Assembly: GCA_023457535.1 (NCBI GenBank)
Contig: JAEWLN010000054.1
Coordinates: 1 to 49,649 of the forward strand
Origin: Bacteroidota bacterium
Lineage (GTDB): Bacteria > Bacteroidota > Bacteroidia > Flavobacteriales > Flavobacteriaceae
Length of the DNA stretch: 49,649 nucleotides
Direction: 5' to 3'
Below the pieces are notes generated by a model. It saw nothing but the letters and a program-made list of their open reading frames with translations, did not search any database and was not told where the DNA came from. A program made the translations under genes and the position numbers. Shown here piece after piece: positions 16,241-25,019 of this stretch (position 1 is the stretch's first letter; the number at the start of each line of letters is the position of its first letter).

Positions 16241-17857
16241 TTATTTTTGGTGCTCGGTTTTTAATTTGAACCGTTGGATTTTTCCGGTTTCGGTTTTGGG
16301 CAGCGCTTGTACAAAATGAATCTCACGCGGATATTTGTAAGGCGCAGCCACGTTTTTGAACCACTCCTGAAGGTGTTGCATCTTCTCGTGGCCGGCCTCT
16401 TCCGGTTTTTTGAGCACGATGTAGGCACAAACCAACATGCCGCGCTCTTCATTGGGCAGTCCTACAACCGCACATTCGAGAACCTCATCGTGCATCAGCA
16501 GCACATTTTCGACCTCGATGGCAGAAATGTTATAACCCGATGAGATAATCATGTCATCGCCGCGCGCTACAAACCAAAAGTAACCGTCCTGGTCCCTGCG
16601 GAAAATATCGCCGGTGATGTTCCATTTGTTTTCAACATATTCGCGCTGCTTGTCCGGCGCGCTGAGGTATTTACAACCCGTTATTCCGCGAACGGCAAGC
16701 CTTCCGGGTGAATCGGCAGGCATTTCGCTGCCATCTTCATCGACAATCATCGCCTGGTAGCCGTGTATCGGCAAACCCGTCGCACCGGCGCGCATATTGC
16801 CTTCGTGCGACGATATAAAGATATGCAATATTTCCGTCGAACCGATGCCGTCGATGATTTTGAGCCCCGTCGCAGCATGGAAATCTTCCCAAACCTTGAG
16901 CGGCAATGTCTCACCTGCCGACACGCATTTTCGCAGCGACGAAATGTCGTAATGGCGCACCATGGTTGTGATGATGCGCCAGGCCGTAGGCGCGGTGAAA
17001 CAGATGGTGATTTTGTGATCGGAGATGGCCTGCAGCAACAATTCAGGAGTTGGCTTTTCGATCAGAAATGTCGATGCACCGTAATAGAATGGAAACAGCA
17101 CGAGTCCGCCCAGCCCGAATGTAAACCCAAGCGGCGGACTGCCGGTAAAAATATCTTCTGCAACGGGTTGGAGCGCATATTTAGGAAACGCCTCGCAGAT
17201 CAGCAGGATGTCCCGGTGGAAATGAGCCGTCATTTTGGGTTTGCCGGTGGTGCCCGATGTGAATCCGATCAGCGCCACAGCATCGGCCATCGTATGGTAA
17301 TTGCTGAAAGTCGCGGGTTTTCCGTCCATCAAGGCCTCGAGTGTACCGTGGTTTTTTCCGGACCCGTCAAACGATGCAACGTTCGTTAAATACAATGACT
17401 TAACATTGCTGATCTCATCCATCAGCCGAACATCGCAAAGCGCGTGCGAAATCCGGGCGCTGTCGCACATGACGGTGAGTTCTTTTTCGCGCAGCAGCGG
17501 CATCGTGGCCACCACAATCCCGCCGGCTTTGAGCACTGCGAACCAACAGGCCACGAACATCGGGTTATTGGCCGATCGGATCAGTACGCGGTTGCCCGAA
17601 ACCAACCCAAGGTCTTCCACAAGGACGTGCGCGATCTGGTTCGCTCGCTCATACAGCTCCCGATACGTCCACGTTTGGTCAAAGGTACGGATCGCGATAT
17701 GATGGCCGCGGCCTTCCGCGATGTGGCGGTCCAGCAAACGCTCCACACTATTCAGCGCATCGGGCAATGTAAAATCGGGGTGGTCCAGCAGGTATTCCGG
17801 CTGGAGGTCTTTTGGCGGAAGGTGGTCGTGGGCGAAATTATCGGCGTAATGTTTCAC
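16241..17857 (-). CDS. Aryl-CoA ligase, 2-aminobenzoate/salicylate-CoA ligase type (538 aa)
   Basis: An ANL-superfamily AMP-forming ligase. The ATP-binding P-loop is FTSGTTGKPKMTAH (~199-212), followed by GSTE (IDGIGSTEIL), the GDIFRRDQDGYFWFVAR adenylation signature and the terminal K in PKTETGKIQRF. The opening FAHDHLPP...PEYLLDHPDF matches my memory of 2-aminobenzoate-CoA ligases. The start is GTG at 17857; no ATG fits before the stop of the gene upstream, 19 nt away. It would activate anthranilate or salicylate with ATP and CoA as the first cytosolic step. It is co-oriented with the aryl-CoA monooxygenase. Which acid is the true substrate cannot be told from sequence alone. Confidence 0.85.
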   Translation of the reverse strand: MKHYADNFAHDHLPPKDLQPEYLLDHPDFTLPDALNSVERLLDRHIAEGRGHHIAIRTFDQTWTYRELYERANQIAHVLVEDLGLVSGNRVLIRSANNPMFVACWFAVLKAGGIVVATMPLLREKELTVMCDSARISHALCDVRLMDEISNVKSLYLTNVASFDGSGKNHGTLEALMDGKPATFSNYHTMADAVALIGFTSGTTGKPKMTAHFHRDILLICEAFPKYALQPVAEDIFTGSPPLGFTFGLGGLVLFPFYYGASTFLIEKPTPELLLQAISDHKITICFTAPTAWRIITTMVRHYDISSLRKCVSAGETLPLKVWEDFHAATGLKIIDGIGSTEILHIFISSHEGNMRAGATGLPIHGYQAMIVDEDGSEMPADSPGRLAVRGITGCKYLSAPDKQREYVENKWNITGDIFRRDQDGYFWFVARGDDMIISSGYNISAIEVENVLLMHDEVLECAVVGLPNEERGMLVCAYIVLKKPEEAGHEKMQHLQEWFKNVAAPYKYPREIHFVQALPKTETGKIQRFKLKTEHQK

Positions 17858-17876
17858 TTTGGTGTGTTTCTGTTGT

Positions 17877-20246
17877 TTATTCGGTATGGTCCTTATTGAA
17901 TTTTGCCGCTTTTTTATGCGTGCTTGAAGAGGCCTTTTTTTGGGTTTTGGTGTTATGACTTTCCGGCTTCATTGCTTTTTTAAGCATTTCCCTTTCCTTG
18001 CGTTCGGTGTGCATAGCGGTGAAAAGCGGCGCTACGCCCAATGCGTACTGGTTGGGGATGTCGTCGGGTTGAAATTGCTCGTAGCCCTGGGCCTGGCGGA
18101 CAAATCCCGGATTGAGCAACAGCGGCCTTCCGAGTGCGACCAGATCGGCGCGTCCGTTGAGCAAAATCGTATGGATCTGGTCGATGTCCTGAATGAACCC
18201 GGTGGTGATCGTCGGCACATGGGCCTGATTGCGCACCAAATCTGAAAACGGGGTTTGCCACATGCGTCCGATATGGGGTTTCTGGTTCGATACCGTATTG
18301 CCTGTCGATACATTGATCAGGTCTGCGCCGGCCTCCTTGAACGCTTGCGCAATGGCGACGACCTCTTCCTCAGCAATGCCATTGTCCGCCCAATCCGATG
18401 CGGAAATGCGCACTGACATCGGCTTCTCAGGATGAAATACCTCGCGCATGGCGTGAAATACCTCGAGCGGAAATCGCAACCGGTTTTCGATGCTCCCGCC
18501 AAATTCGTCGGTACGTACATTGGTCAGCGGGGAAAGGAATGAGGCGAGTAAAAATCCGTGGTGCGCCTGGAGCTCGATCATGTCGAATCCGGCGGCGTCG
18601 GCATTGACTGCGGCATGGACGAATTCAGCGGTGATCTTATGCATATCGGCACGCGTCATTTCGCGCGGCACCGGCATGTTTTCGCTGAATGCGACGGGCG
18701 AGGCCGATAGCAGTTCCCAGCCTTTGGCAGCCAGTGGGATATGGCTTCCCACAGACGGCACGTTGACCGATCCCTTGCGTCCGGAATGTCCGAGTTGAAT
18801 GCCTATTTTTGTTTTGCTGTTTTTGTGGACATAATCAACGATTCGTTTCCACGCATCGGTTTGTTTGTCAGACCAGATGCCCGGGCAACCTAAAGTGATC
18901 CGCCCGGTTTTTGAAATACCCGTCATTTCGCAGATAATCAGTCCAACGCCACCGGTAGCGCGCGCGCCATAATGCACCAGATGCCAGTCATTGACCACGC
19001 CACTTTCGGCCGAATATTGCCCCATGGCAGACATCACAATGCGATTTTTGAGTTGCATGCCGCGCAGTTGATAAGGAGAAAATGCCGCCGGCGTCGAGAA
19101 CTTGAAATTCCCGTTGGCAGAGTTGAACCCGGTCAGTACTTTTTGCGTAAACGACGGATCGCGCAGCGCCAGGTTTTCGAACGTGACTTTTTTGGCGCGC
19201 GTCATTACGCCAAAGGCAAACTGCATGAAATCATGCGTCATGTGGCGCTCCATATGTTCGAACCATTCGAGCGAGACCGCCGCCGCGTGCTGGATTTGTG
19301 CCACACGGTTACGGCGCGTTTCCTCGTAATGACCAAATGCTTTTTTCCTGTGGGTGCCAAACCGGATCACCGAATCGGCCAGCGCGATTGCACATTCCAT
19401 GGCCAGCTTGGTCCCCGAACCGATCGAGTAGTGCGCCGTGGCCTTTGCGTCGCCCAGCAACACAATATTATTATAAGACCATTTCTCATTGGTAATGGTC
19501 GGGAACTGACGCCAATGCGATTTGTTGGAAATCAGTGCGTGGCCGTCGAGCTCTTCGGCGAAAATTTCGGACAATTTGGCGATCGTCGCAGCCTCATCTG
19601 TGGTTTCAAACCCGGCATTGGCCCAGGTTTGGGGCGTACATTCAAAAATCCAGGTGCTCATCCCTTGCTCATACTGGTAGGTGTGCGCGACAAAAGTCCC
19701 GTGCGGAGTCGAGCGGAACCAATAGGTGAAAGCATCCAGCGGACGCGTCGACCCAAGCCAGACGAACTTATTGCGCTGCTCGGCGATACGCGTGCCGAAT
19801 TGTTTAGCGTACCGGTCGCGGATCGCACTGTTGATGCCATCTGCTGCTACAATGTAGTCCGAATCTTTGAATCGGGACAAATCCCTGACATGGGTTTCGA
19901 AATGCAGCCCGACGCCTTCCTCGCGGCAACGTTGCTGCAACAACTGCAACAGCGTTTTGCGCGAGCACCCGCAGAATCCGTTGCCCGTAATGCGCACCGA
20001 TTCACCGTCGCGCGCCACGTCCAGATCGTCCCAATATGCAAAGTGATTGCGGATCAGTTCGTACGATCGGGGGTCACGCGATAAAAATTCGCTCAGCGTT
20101 TCATCTGAAAATACCACACCGAACCCAAAACTGTCATCGGGTTTATTGCGTTCATAGACATCGATCTGCGCATCGGGAAGCGCTTTTTTGACAAGAATGG
20201 AGAAATACAACCCGCCCGGGCCGCCGCCAATTACAGTAATTTTCAT
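17877..20246 (-). CDS. Bifunctional aryl-CoA monooxygenase/reductase (salicylyl-CoA 5-hydroxylase or 2-aminobenzoyl-CoA monooxygenase/reductase) (789 aa)
   Basis: A two-part flavoprotein. Residues 1-~375 are a FAD aromatic hydroxylase: GGGPGG at 7-12, the GD motif LLGDAKATAHYSIGSGTK at ~263-280, and an internal YIVAADGINSAIR. Residues ~385-745 are an old-yellow-enzyme FMN barrel (IVMSAMGQYSAESGVVNDWHLVHYG, then GIQLGHSGRKG). This fusion is characteristic of the enzymes that hydroxylate salicyl-CoA or 2-aminobenzoyl-CoA at C5 using NAD(P)H and O2; in the 2-aminobenzoyl-CoA case the second domain also reduces the ring. The C-terminal ~45 residues are an unusual Lys/Ser/Thr-rich tail. The gene starts at the ATG at 20246, sharing one base with the upstream stop. 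The thioesterase and gentisate dioxygenase downstream favour a 5-hydroxylated, still aromatic product. Confidence 0.88.
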   Translation of the reverse strand: MKITVIGGGPGGLYFSILVKKALPDAQIDVYERNKPDDSFGFGVVFSDETLSEFLSRDPRSYELIRNHFAYWDDLDVARDGESVRITGNGFCGCSRKTLLQLLQQRCREEGVGLHFETHVRDLSRFKDSDYIVAADGINSAIRDRYAKQFGTRIAEQRNKFVWLGSTRPLDAFTYWFRSTPHGTFVAHTYQYEQGMSTWIFECTPQTWANAGFETTDEAATIAKLSEIFAEELDGHALISNKSHWRQFPTITNEKWSYNNIVLLGDAKATAHYSIGSGTKLAMECAIALADSVIRFGTHRKKAFGHYEETRRNRVAQIQHAAAVSLEWFEHMERHMTHDFMQFAFGVMTRAKKVTFENLALRDPSFTQKVLTGFNSANGNFKFSTPAAFSPYQLRGMQLKNRIVMSAMGQYSAESGVVNDWHLVHYGARATGGVGLIICEMTGISKTGRITLGCPGIWSDKQTDAWKRIVDYVHKNSKTKIGIQLGHSGRKGSVNVPSVGSHIPLAAKGWELLSASPVAFSENMPVPREMTRADMHKITAEFVHAAVNADAAGFDMIELQAHHGFLLASFLSPLTNVRTDEFGGSIENRLRFPLEVFHAMREVFHPEKPMSVRISASDWADNGIAEEEVVAIAQAFKEAGADLINVSTGNTVSNQKPHIGRMWQTPFSDLVRNQAHVPTITTGFIQDIDQIHTILLNGRADLVALGRPLLLNPGFVRQAQGYEQFQPDDIPNQYALGVAPLFTAMHTERKEREMLKKAMKPESHNTKTQKKASSSTHKKAAKFNKDHTE

Positions 20247-20854
20247 TATAGTGGTCGTTTGATGGAGAAAATTTCCCCAAGTTTGGCATAATTCGCGCCC
20301 GCCAATCGCGCAACGGGCTTATAGGTTTGCATATTGATTTTAAAGTCGTCGAGCCATACGCGCTCATCGATATGGAACATCACGATCCTGCCGATCAGTA
20401 TCGTTGCCCCGCCGTTCTGATGATTCTCAAGCGTATAATGGTGAACGAGCTCACATTCGAACGCAATCGGGCTTTCGGCCACGCGTGCCGGCCTGACTTT
20501 GACCGATGGCAACGGCGTAAGCCCCGCAAACGTGAATTCATCTACATCAGCGGCAACCGTAGCCGAGGTCATGTTCATCTTTTCGACATTGTCCTCGGTG
20601 GCCATGTTGACCACAAATTCTTTGGTAGCCAATACGTTGGTGAGCGTGTCTTTATTGGCATTGTTTGTCCGGACGGTCGAAAACATCACGTGCGGCGGAT
20701 CTTCACCCACGGCGTTGAAAAACGAAAAAGGGGCAAGGTTGCGGATGCCGTCCGGGCTGATGCTCGAAATCCAGCCGATAGGCCTCGGAATGACGGACCC
20801 GGTCAACAATTTGTAAATGGATTTGGGCTCGAGCGCCGTCGGATCGAATTGCAT
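20246..20854 (-). CDS. Flavin reductase-like FMN-binding protein (202 aa)
   Basis: Starts at the ATG at 20854 (MQFDPTALEP); a GTG six codons earlier is possible. It belongs to the flavin reductase-like split-barrel family: LLTGSVIPRPIGWISS, NLAPFSFFNAVGEDPP and KDTLTNVLATKEFVVN are typical. These proteins bind FMN and either supply reduced flavin or act as small NAD(P)H-dependent oxidoreductases. It is the first gene of the aromatic operon and overlaps the monooxygenase/reductase start by one base (TAATG), so the two are probably made together. A supporting role for the hydroxylase is inferred; that enzyme already has its own flavin sites. Confidence 0.85.
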   Translation of the reverse strand: MQFDPTALEPKSIYKLLTGSVIPRPIGWISSISPDGIRNLAPFSFFNAVGEDPPHVMFSTVRTNNANKDTLTNVLATKEFVVNMATEDNVEKMNMTSATVAADVDEFTFAGLTPLPSVKVRPARVAESPIAFECELVHHYTLENHQNGGATILIGRIVMFHIDERVWLDDFKINMQTYKPVARLAGANYAKLGEIFSIKRPL

Positions 20855-21120
20855 CAGTGGTGTTGTTTGCACAAATTAAATAAAAATCCGCCGAATTACA
20901 TCGTTTTCGCAAAAGATTCAAATCAACCGCTTATCTGAAAAATCGGCTTTATATCGGCAACGTGGAACGGCATTGGATTTTTTTTCTACTTTTAAAACCG
21001 ATTGCCTTTCCAGACGGGCGCAAGTGCAACACCAACAATATAATAGGTATGAAATTCCACATCAAATGCCCCGATACGGCCCGGCGACATCTACATAAAC
21101 CAACAAACCCATAACCCTTT
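20855..21120. promoter_or_regulatory. Divergent intergenic region between the aromatic operon and the transporter
   Basis: A 266-nt non-coding stretch separates the start of the minus-strand catabolic operon from the start of the plus-strand transporter, so promoters for both should lie here. I see no perfect TAnnTTTG element. A TATAATAGG sequence about 80 nt before the transporter start is the only promoter-like candidate. No regulator gene is adjacent. Confidence 0.4.
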
Positions 21121-22590
21121 ATGCAAACTTCTTCAAAAGGCATCTGGAAGGTCATCACGGCCTCTTCGATGGGCACCCTGATCGAATGGTATGATTTCTA
21201 TATTTTTGGCAGTCTGGCCGTGGTCATTTCGACCAAATTTTTTCCGGCAGACAATCCGACGGCTGCTTTTTTATCGACATTGGCCACGTTTGCCGCCGGA
21301 TTCGTCGTGCGGCCTTTCGGGGCGCTGTTCTTTGGCAGGCTCGGCGATCTGATCGGGCGTAAATACACCTTCATGGTCACACTGATGCTCATGGGCGGCG
21401 CGACCTTTTTGATCGGATGCATCCCAAGCTATGAAACCATCGGTTACCTTGCGCCAGTACTCGTATTGGTTCTGCGCTTGCTGCAAGGCCTTGCCCTTGG
21501 TGGCGAATACGGCGGCGCGGCGACCTATGTGGCAGAACACGCACCCAAAGGCGAGCGCGGTTACTGGACCTCGTGGATCCAGACTACGGCCACGGTGGGA
21601 TTGTTCGTTTCTTTGATGGTGATCCTGGCCACGCGAAGCGTTTTGTCCGACGCCGATTTCGATTCCTGGGGATGGCGCGTACCGTTCTGGGTATCGATCG
21701 CGATGGTTTATGTATCGTATCTGATCCGTCAAAAGATGGATGAATCACCGGCATTCGCCAAAGCCAAATCAGAAGGAAAAACCAGCGCCAATCCGCTCAA
21801 GGAAAGTTTTGGCAACCCATACAACCTCAAATTTGTTTTGCTGGCACTTTTTGGGGCGACGATGGGGCAGGGCGTGGTGTGGTACACAGGCCAGTTTTAT
21901 GCAATGAGCTATCTTAAAACCGTGATGAACATCGACTCGTCGCAGGTGGACGGACTGCTCGGCATTGCGCTTTTGTTCGGGACGCCGTTTTTTGTCGTCT
22001 TTGGGTGGCTCAGCGATAAAGTAGGGCGCAAAAGCATTATGATGCTGGGAATGTTGCTCGCCATCTTGCTCTACCGTCCGATTTATGAGAAAATGTACCA
22101 AACGACGCATCTGGCCCACAAAACCGAGATCGGCGCCGCACCGTCGTTGAGTGGCAAAACAGAAAAATTATATACCGACGGGACGCGCGTGATGGAAACA
22201 ACGATCACGCATGAAGTCAACGGGGTGTACCAATCGGAAACTAAACAAACGCTGCTGATCAATTCATCGGACAAATGGACGCTGATCTGGCTGGTGTGGA
22301 TACAGGTTATTTTCGTGACGATGGTCTACGGCCCGATCGCGGCATTTCTGGTCGAAATGTTCCCTGTCCGGATCCGGTACACGTCGATGTCACTGCCGTA
22401 TCACGTCGGTAACGGGATTTTTGGCGGGTTGCTGCCGGCCATTTCGACCTATCTGGTGACGAATGCCAAAGCGTCGGGGAATGCGCAATTTTACCTCGAA
22501 GGACTTTGGTATCCCATCATCATTGCGTCGGTCAGTTTTGTGATCGGCATGATCTATCTGGACAAAAAAATCAACACTTTGCACGAATAA
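21121..22590 (+). CDS. MFS transporter, metabolite:H+ symporter (MHS) type (489 aa)
   Basis: Many membrane helices with MHS-branch signatures: MGTLIEWYDFYIFG at ~17-30, the MFS motif FGRLGDLIGRKYTF at ~71-84, LRLLQGLALGGEYGGAATY, and a second motif FGWLSDKVGRKSIMM near 300. A polar ~65-residue insert (~318-383, GKTEKLYTDGTRVMETTITHE within it) separates two late helices; the usual loop is much shorter. The family imports carboxylates or betaines with protons. The gene is divergent from the aromatic operon, so it might import an aromatic acid. It is also followed closely by a small membrane protein and then acs, so acetate or another short acid is equally likely. Confidence 0.88.
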   Translation: MQTSSKGIWKVITASSMGTLIEWYDFYIFGSLAVVISTKFFPADNPTAAFLSTLATFAAGFVVRPFGALFFGRLGDLIGRKYTFMVTLMLMGGATFLIGCIPSYETIGYLAPVLVLVLRLLQGLALGGEYGGAATYVAEHAPKGERGYWTSWIQTTATVGLFVSLMVILATRSVLSDADFDSWGWRVPFWVSIAMVYVSYLIRQKMDESPAFAKAKSEGKTSANPLKESFGNPYNLKFVLLALFGATMGQGVVWYTGQFYAMSYLKTVMNIDSSQVDGLLGIALLFGTPFFVVFGWLSDKVGRKSIMMLGMLLAILLYRPIYEKMYQTTHLAHKTEIGAAPSLSGKTEKLYTDGTRVMETTITHEVNGVYQSETKQTLLINSSDKWTLIWLVWIQVIFVTMVYGPIAAFLVEMFPVRIRYTSMSLPYHVGNGIFGGLLPAISTYLVTNAKASGNAQFYLEGLWYPIIIASVSFVIGMIYLDKKINTLHE

Positions 22591-22591
22591 T

Positions 22592-22822
22592 ATGGACGCA
22601 CTTAAAAAAATCCTCGGCGTCGTATGGATTGCCCTGGCGCTGGCCGCAGCTTACTTTTGCATATTTATTTTTGGTTTGCCCAAATTGGCGACCGGGAAGC
22701 AGGAAGATCTTGTGTTTGGCATCATCATTTTATTTGTGCTGACGCCGCTCATTGTTGTTGGGTTGGGTGTATTTGGCTGGTTTGCGCTTACGGGCGTTTA
22801 CCGGAAAGAAACCAATGATTGA
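22592..22822 (+). CDS. Small two-helix membrane protein (76 aa), DUF6814-like
   Basis: Starts one base after the transporter stop, so it is surely co-translated. It has two hydrophobic segments (~8-31 and ~42-67) joined by a short polar turn (KLATGKQEDL), and a charged C-terminus (YRKETND). I recall small proteins like this next to MFS genes in Bacteroidota (DUF6814-type), but the name is from memory. It may be an accessory subunit of the transporter. Downstream, 22823-23037 is non-coding. Confidence 0.75.
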   Translation: MDALKKILGVVWIALALAAAYFCIFIFGLPKLATGKQEDLVFGIIILFVLTPLIVVGLGVFGWFALTGVYRKETND

Positions 22823-23006
22823 TCTTCAGGTTGTAATGCTTATTTCACGGTTATTCAAAAAGATAAAGCGTGCAACGTAGCAAGCCGATACAAGCTTTGG
22901 CAGGTCATTTTCCGGCGATGATGAAAACCTGCGCCATACGTTATCTTTTTTTGATCGGGATCGGAATGTTTTGAAAAATAACGTGTTTTTTTAGGGTCCA
23001 AATCGC

Positions 23007-23014
23007 TAAATTTG
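23007..23014 (+). promoter_or_regulatory. Candidate -7 promoter element for acs
   Basis: TAAATTTG matches the Bacteroidota -7 consensus TAnnTTTG exactly, 24 nt before the acs start codon. A clear TTG -33 element at the usual 19-nt spacing is not seen, so the call is tentative. Confidence 0.4.
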
Positions 23015-23037
23015 TCGATTACCAACCCAAAAAAACC

Positions 23038-24948
23038 ATGAGCTACTACAAAATCGACAATCTCGAACAATATTTCAAACACTACAACAAATCGATTCGC
23101 GAGCCGCGCAAATTCTGGGGCAAGATTGCCGAGGAAAACTTCACGTGGTTCCAGCAATGGGAAAAAGTAGTCGAGTTCAATATGGCCGAAGCCGATATCA
23201 AATGGTTTGTCGGGGCCAAGGTCAACATTGTCAAAAACTGCATTGACCGGCACCTGGCGCGCCGCGGCAACAAAACGGCCATCATTTTTGAACCCAACGA
23301 TCCAAAGGAAGCGGCCCAGCACATCACTTACAGCGAACTGCACCAACGCGTCGGGAAAATGGCCAACGTACTGCGCGAGCAAGGCATCGGCAAAGGGGAT
23401 CGCGTGTGCATTTATCTGCCGATGATTCCCGAACTGGCCATCGCCATCTTGGCCTGCGCGCGCATCGGAGCGATCCATTCAGTGGTTTTTGCAGGGTTTT
23501 CTTCATCGGCCGTGGCCACGCGCGTGAACGATTCAGACTGCAAAATGGTCATCACCGCGGACGGCGGCTACCGCGGCAACAAGGTCATCGACCTCAAAGG
23601 CATTATCGACGAGGCGTTGCAAAGTTGCCCGTCGGTCAAAAAAGTACTGGTGGTCAGGCGCACCGGAACCGATGTAAATATGAACCCGAATCGCGACCAA
23701 TGGCTGCAACCGCTGCTCGACGCGGCATCGGACAACAACGTGGCGGAAATCATGGACGCCGAGGATCCTTTGTTCATCCTGTACACGTCCGGATCGACCG
23801 GCAAACCCAAAGGAATGTTGCACACCACGGCGGGGTACATGGTTTACATGGGTTATACGTTCAAAAATATTTTCAATTACGAAGAGAATGATGTGTTTTG
23901 GTGCACGGCCGATATCGGCTGGATCACCGGACATTCCTATATTGTATACGGCCCGCTGCTCAACGGGGCGACGACCGTCATTTTTGAGGGCATTCCGTCG
24001 TACCCGGATTTCGGGCGGTTCTGGGATGTGATTGACAAACACAAAGTCACGCAATTCTACACCGCGCCTACGGCCATTCGCGCGCTGGCAAAAGAAAATA
24101 CGTCATGGGTCGACAACCACGATTTGTCATCGCTCAAACTCATCGGGTCTGTTGGGGAGCCCATCAATGAAGAAGCCTGGCATTGGTACAACGATCATGT
24201 CGGCAAAAAGAAATGTCCGATTGTCGATACCTGGTGGCAAACCGAAACCGGCGGCGTAATGATTTCTCCAATCCCGTTCGTGACGCCTACCAAACCTACC
24301 TACGCCACACTGCCGCTTCCCGGGATCCAACCCGTGCTGATGGACGAGACGCGTACCGAGATTGAAGGCAACCAGGTGGTAGGCAGTTTGTGTATCAAAT
24401 TCCCGTGGCCGGCCATTGCGCGCACCATTTGGGGAGATCACCAACGCTATATCGACACGTATTTCACCGCATTTCCGGGTAAATATTTTACCGGTGACGG
24501 TGCGCTGCGCGATGAAGTAGGGTATTACAGGATTACCGGAAGGGTGGACGATGTGGTCATTGTTTCCGGCCACAATCTGGGAACGGCGCCCATCGAAGAT
24601 GCAATCAACGAGCATCCGGCGGTGGCGGAATCTGCCATTGTGGGATTTCCGCACGACATCAAAGGCAATGCGTTGTACGGATTTATTATCCTCAAGGAAT
24701 ACGGGCAGTCGCGCGATCGCGAGAATTTGCGCAACGAAATCAACCAGCACGTTTCGAGTCATATCGGAGCGATCGCCAAGCTCGATAAGATCCAGTTTGT
24801 TTCCGGTCTTCCCAAAACGCGGTCGGGTAAAATCATGCGACGCATTTTGAGAAAGATTGCAGAAGGGGATTTTAGTAACTTTGGCGACACCTCGACGCTG
24901 CTCAATCCGGAGATTGTCGATGAAATCAAAAAGGAGCGCGTCGGGTAA
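23038..24948 (+). CDS. acs: Acetyl-CoA synthetase (acetate-CoA ligase) (636 aa)
   Basis: AMP-forming acetate-CoA ligase that makes acetyl-CoA from acetate, ATP and CoA in the cytosol. It has the full family length (about 640-650). The P-loop is YTSGSTGKPKGMLHT (~248-262). DTWWQTETGG (~396-405) holds the Trp that limits the pocket to acetate. The adenylation signature is YYRITGRVDDVVIVSGHNLG, with the invariant Lys in PKTRSGKIMRR near 597, the site usually controlled by acetylation. Family phrases SVVFAGFSSSAVATRVND and ITADGGYRGNK are present. It starts at the ATG at 23038, 215 nt after the small membrane protein, with its own candidate promoter. Propionyl-CoA synthetase is less likely because of the Trp. 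Confidence 0.93.
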   Translation: MSYYKIDNLEQYFKHYNKSIREPRKFWGKIAEENFTWFQQWEKVVEFNMAEADIKWFVGAKVNIVKNCIDRHLARRGNKTAIIFEPNDPKEAAQHITYSELHQRVGKMANVLREQGIGKGDRVCIYLPMIPELAIAILACARIGAIHSVVFAGFSSSAVATRVNDSDCKMVITADGGYRGNKVIDLKGIIDEALQSCPSVKKVLVVRRTGTDVNMNPNRDQWLQPLLDAASDNNVAEIMDAEDPLFILYTSGSTGKPKGMLHTTAGYMVYMGYTFKNIFNYEENDVFWCTADIGWITGHSYIVYGPLLNGATTVIFEGIPSYPDFGRFWDVIDKHKVTQFYTAPTAIRALAKENTSWVDNHDLSSLKLIGSVGEPINEEAWHWYNDHVGKKKCPIVDTWWQTETGGVMISPIPFVTPTKPTYATLPLPGIQPVLMDETRTEIEGNQVVGSLCIKFPWPAIARTIWGDHQRYIDTYFTAFPGKYFTGDGALRDEVGYYRITGRVDDVVIVSGHNLGTAPIEDAINEHPAVAESAIVGFPHDIKGNALYGFIILKEYGQSRDRENLRNEINQHVSSHIGAIAKLDKIQFVSGLPKTRSGKIMRRILRKIAEGDFSNFGDTSTLLNPEIVDEIKKERVG

Positions 24949-25019
24949 TTGTTAAATTATGTAAACTTTTGCGTTTATTTACAACAGCCAATCGGCCTGA
25001 AATCGCTATTTTCGTCGGC

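Noticed and set aside
18972..20084. Long plus-strand ORF of 370 codons opposite the monooxygenase/reductase gene
   Set aside because: Its composition is rich in Arg, His and Gln with no domain features, and the opposite strand has clear FAD and OYE motifs. It is a codon-bias shadow.
22855..23478. Minus-strand ORF of 207 codons running into acs
   Set aside because: Most of it is antisense to acs, and the remainder is intergenic with no start context.
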